Both the position numbers and the translations under genes were made by a program. A stretch of 64,000 bases of DNA from 9FT-COMBO-48-23 sp963754385 (GTDB taxonomy: Bacteria; Chloroflexota; Dehalococcoidia; GIF9; UBA5629): NCBI GenBank assembly GCA_963754385.1, contig CAVWGE010000005.1, forward strand, positions 186,001 through 250,000, in the 5' to 3' direction. How positions within the stretch are numbered: position 1 is the stretch's first letter; each line of letters opens with the position of its first letter. The notes beneath the pieces were generated by a model, which saw only the letters and a list, made by a program, of their open reading frames with translations, was not told where the DNA came from and did no database searches. Of this stretch, positions 63,252-64,000 are shown piece by piece.

Positions 63252-64000
63252 ATGGCAGGAATTTTCCCGGTAGATGTTGGGCCCCAGTATGAAGGCGAAG
63301 TAATCAGGAGAGCCGACTTATATGTCGAGCTCGGTGGGCCGAATGTGAAAAGCAAATTTGAGTTGGTGACGCTGAAGGGTCTTGATGAGGTCGAGAACGA
63401 GAAGATAGAAGTCATCGGCCCGGACATCAAGGATATGAAGGAAGGTGGTAGTTACCCCATCGGCTTAATGATTGATGTCGCCGGCGAAAAACTGGAAAAA
63501 GACATGGAGCCGGTCTTCGAGAGAAGGATGCACCTTTATGCTAACTACATAGAAGGCTTTTATCATATGAACCAGAGAGACGACGTCTGGATGAGGTTAA
63601 ATAAGGATTCCTTTAATAAGGGGCTTAATTCGCTTGAGGGGATCGGCAAGATATTGATGTTTCTTTATACATCGGAGTTGGACGTTATCGAGAAGATTTC
63701 CATCACCTTCGTTACCGATGAGAAGAAGGTTGAGGAGCTCATAGTGAAGGCTCGCGAAATCTATAAAGCCAGGGATGAGAGGGCCAGGGGCTTAAAAGAA
63801 GACGATGTTCAGGAGTTCTATAGCTGTGCCCTGTGTCAGAGCTTTGCTCCGACTCATATCTGCATTGCTACTCCGGAGAGGATTGCTAATTGCGGAGCCA
63901 TAAGCTGGTTCGATGGTAGAGCCGCGTATAAGCTAGACCCGGAGGGGCCGGTGCAGGAGGTGAAGAAGGGTGAGTGCCTGGACCCGATAAGAGGCGAGTA
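63252..64000 (+). CDS. cdhC: Acetyl-CoA synthase, archaeal-type beta subunit (CdhC), 3' truncated
   Basis: Joins CO, a corrinoid-bound methyl group and CoA into acetyl-CoA at the A cluster. 249 codons are visible and the frame is open at the window end. It begins MAGIFPVDVGPQYEGEVIRRADLYVELGG, i.e. directly in the CdhC-like region, without the ~300-residue N-terminal domain of bacterial AcsB. The cysteines in FYSCALCQSFAPTHICIATPERIANCG belong to the A-cluster region. Size and start match the shorter archaeal form. Confidence 0.93.
   Translation, partial: MAGIFPVDVGPQYEGEVIRRADLYVELGGPNVKSKFELVTLKGLDEVENEKIEVIGPDIKDMKEGGSYPIGLMIDVAGEKLEKDMEPVFERRMHLYANYIEGFYHMNQRDDVWMRLNKDSFNKGLNSLEGIGKILMFLYTSELDVIEKISITFVTDEKKVEELIVKAREIYKARDERARGLKEDDVQEFYSCALCQSFAPTHICIATPERIANCGAISWFDGRAAYKLDPEGPVQEVKKGECLDPIRGE

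Overview
The window comes from an anaerobic bacterium, most likely an uncultured Chloroflexota of class Dehalococcoidia. That placement is an inference from gene content: one uninterrupted ribosomal superoperon, an archaeal-type phosphoglycerate mutase, a bifunctional phosphoglucose/phosphomannose isomerase, a B12-binding radical SAM protein, and CODH/ACS genes of partly archaeal type. No rRNA gene or phylogenetic marker search was available to confirm it.

Layout. 0-2.4 kb: 5'-truncated Mg-type P-ATPase. 2.5-11.7 kb (+): a two-domain kinase-like protein, methyl-cycle enzymes (AhcY, MetK), an ABC-2 exporter, two sugar-phosphate enzymes and a YedF-like protein. 11.8-12.2 kb: a hotdog thioesterase. 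12.3-32.1 kb (-): a str-S10-spc-alpha superoperon from rpsL to rpsI, carrying fusA, secY, adk, map, infA, rpoA and truA. Between rplW and rplB lies a 31-codon gene resembling the bS22 / AURKAIP1-COX24 family. The superoperon has a strong promoter and a structured, attenuator-like leader before rpsL. 32.5-38.9 kb: gyrB (+), nadD-obg (-), a frameshifted dnaA (-) next to an AT-rich gap with DnaA-box-like sites (candidate oriC), then fmt (+) from a nearly leaderless promoter. 38.9-40.7 kb: a zinc metallopeptidase, REP-like repeats and MazG.

40.7-44.7 kb is the accessory part. An XRE regulator diverges from an unknown 141-residue protein plus a COG1078-type HD phosphohydrolase. The two divergent promoters share one palindrome that supplies both -35 boxes. 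Next comes a small unit bounded by a 31-bp duplication of the 3' end of tRNA-Pro(CGG): ten tandem 9-bp repeats, a ParA ATPase and a ribbon-helix-helix protein, which together look like a compact partition cassette.

44.8-57.6 kb returns to housekeeping genes: ApgM, aspartokinase, NifU-like protein, TPR protein, gyrA, MarC, a hydrolase, a phosphodiesterase, L25, acetyl-CoA synthetase and a TIGR03960-type radical SAM protein. 57.7-64 kb (+) is a CODH/ACS operon with two consensus promoters: AcsE-type methyltransferase, short AcsD-type corrinoid protein subunit, archaeal-type CdhA, a DUF166 protein, CdhB (epsilon) and a truncated CdhC. Together they would join CO2/CO, a corrinoid-bound methyl group and CoA into acetyl-CoA, or run in reverse; the nearby acetyl-CoA synthetase links acetate to the same pool.
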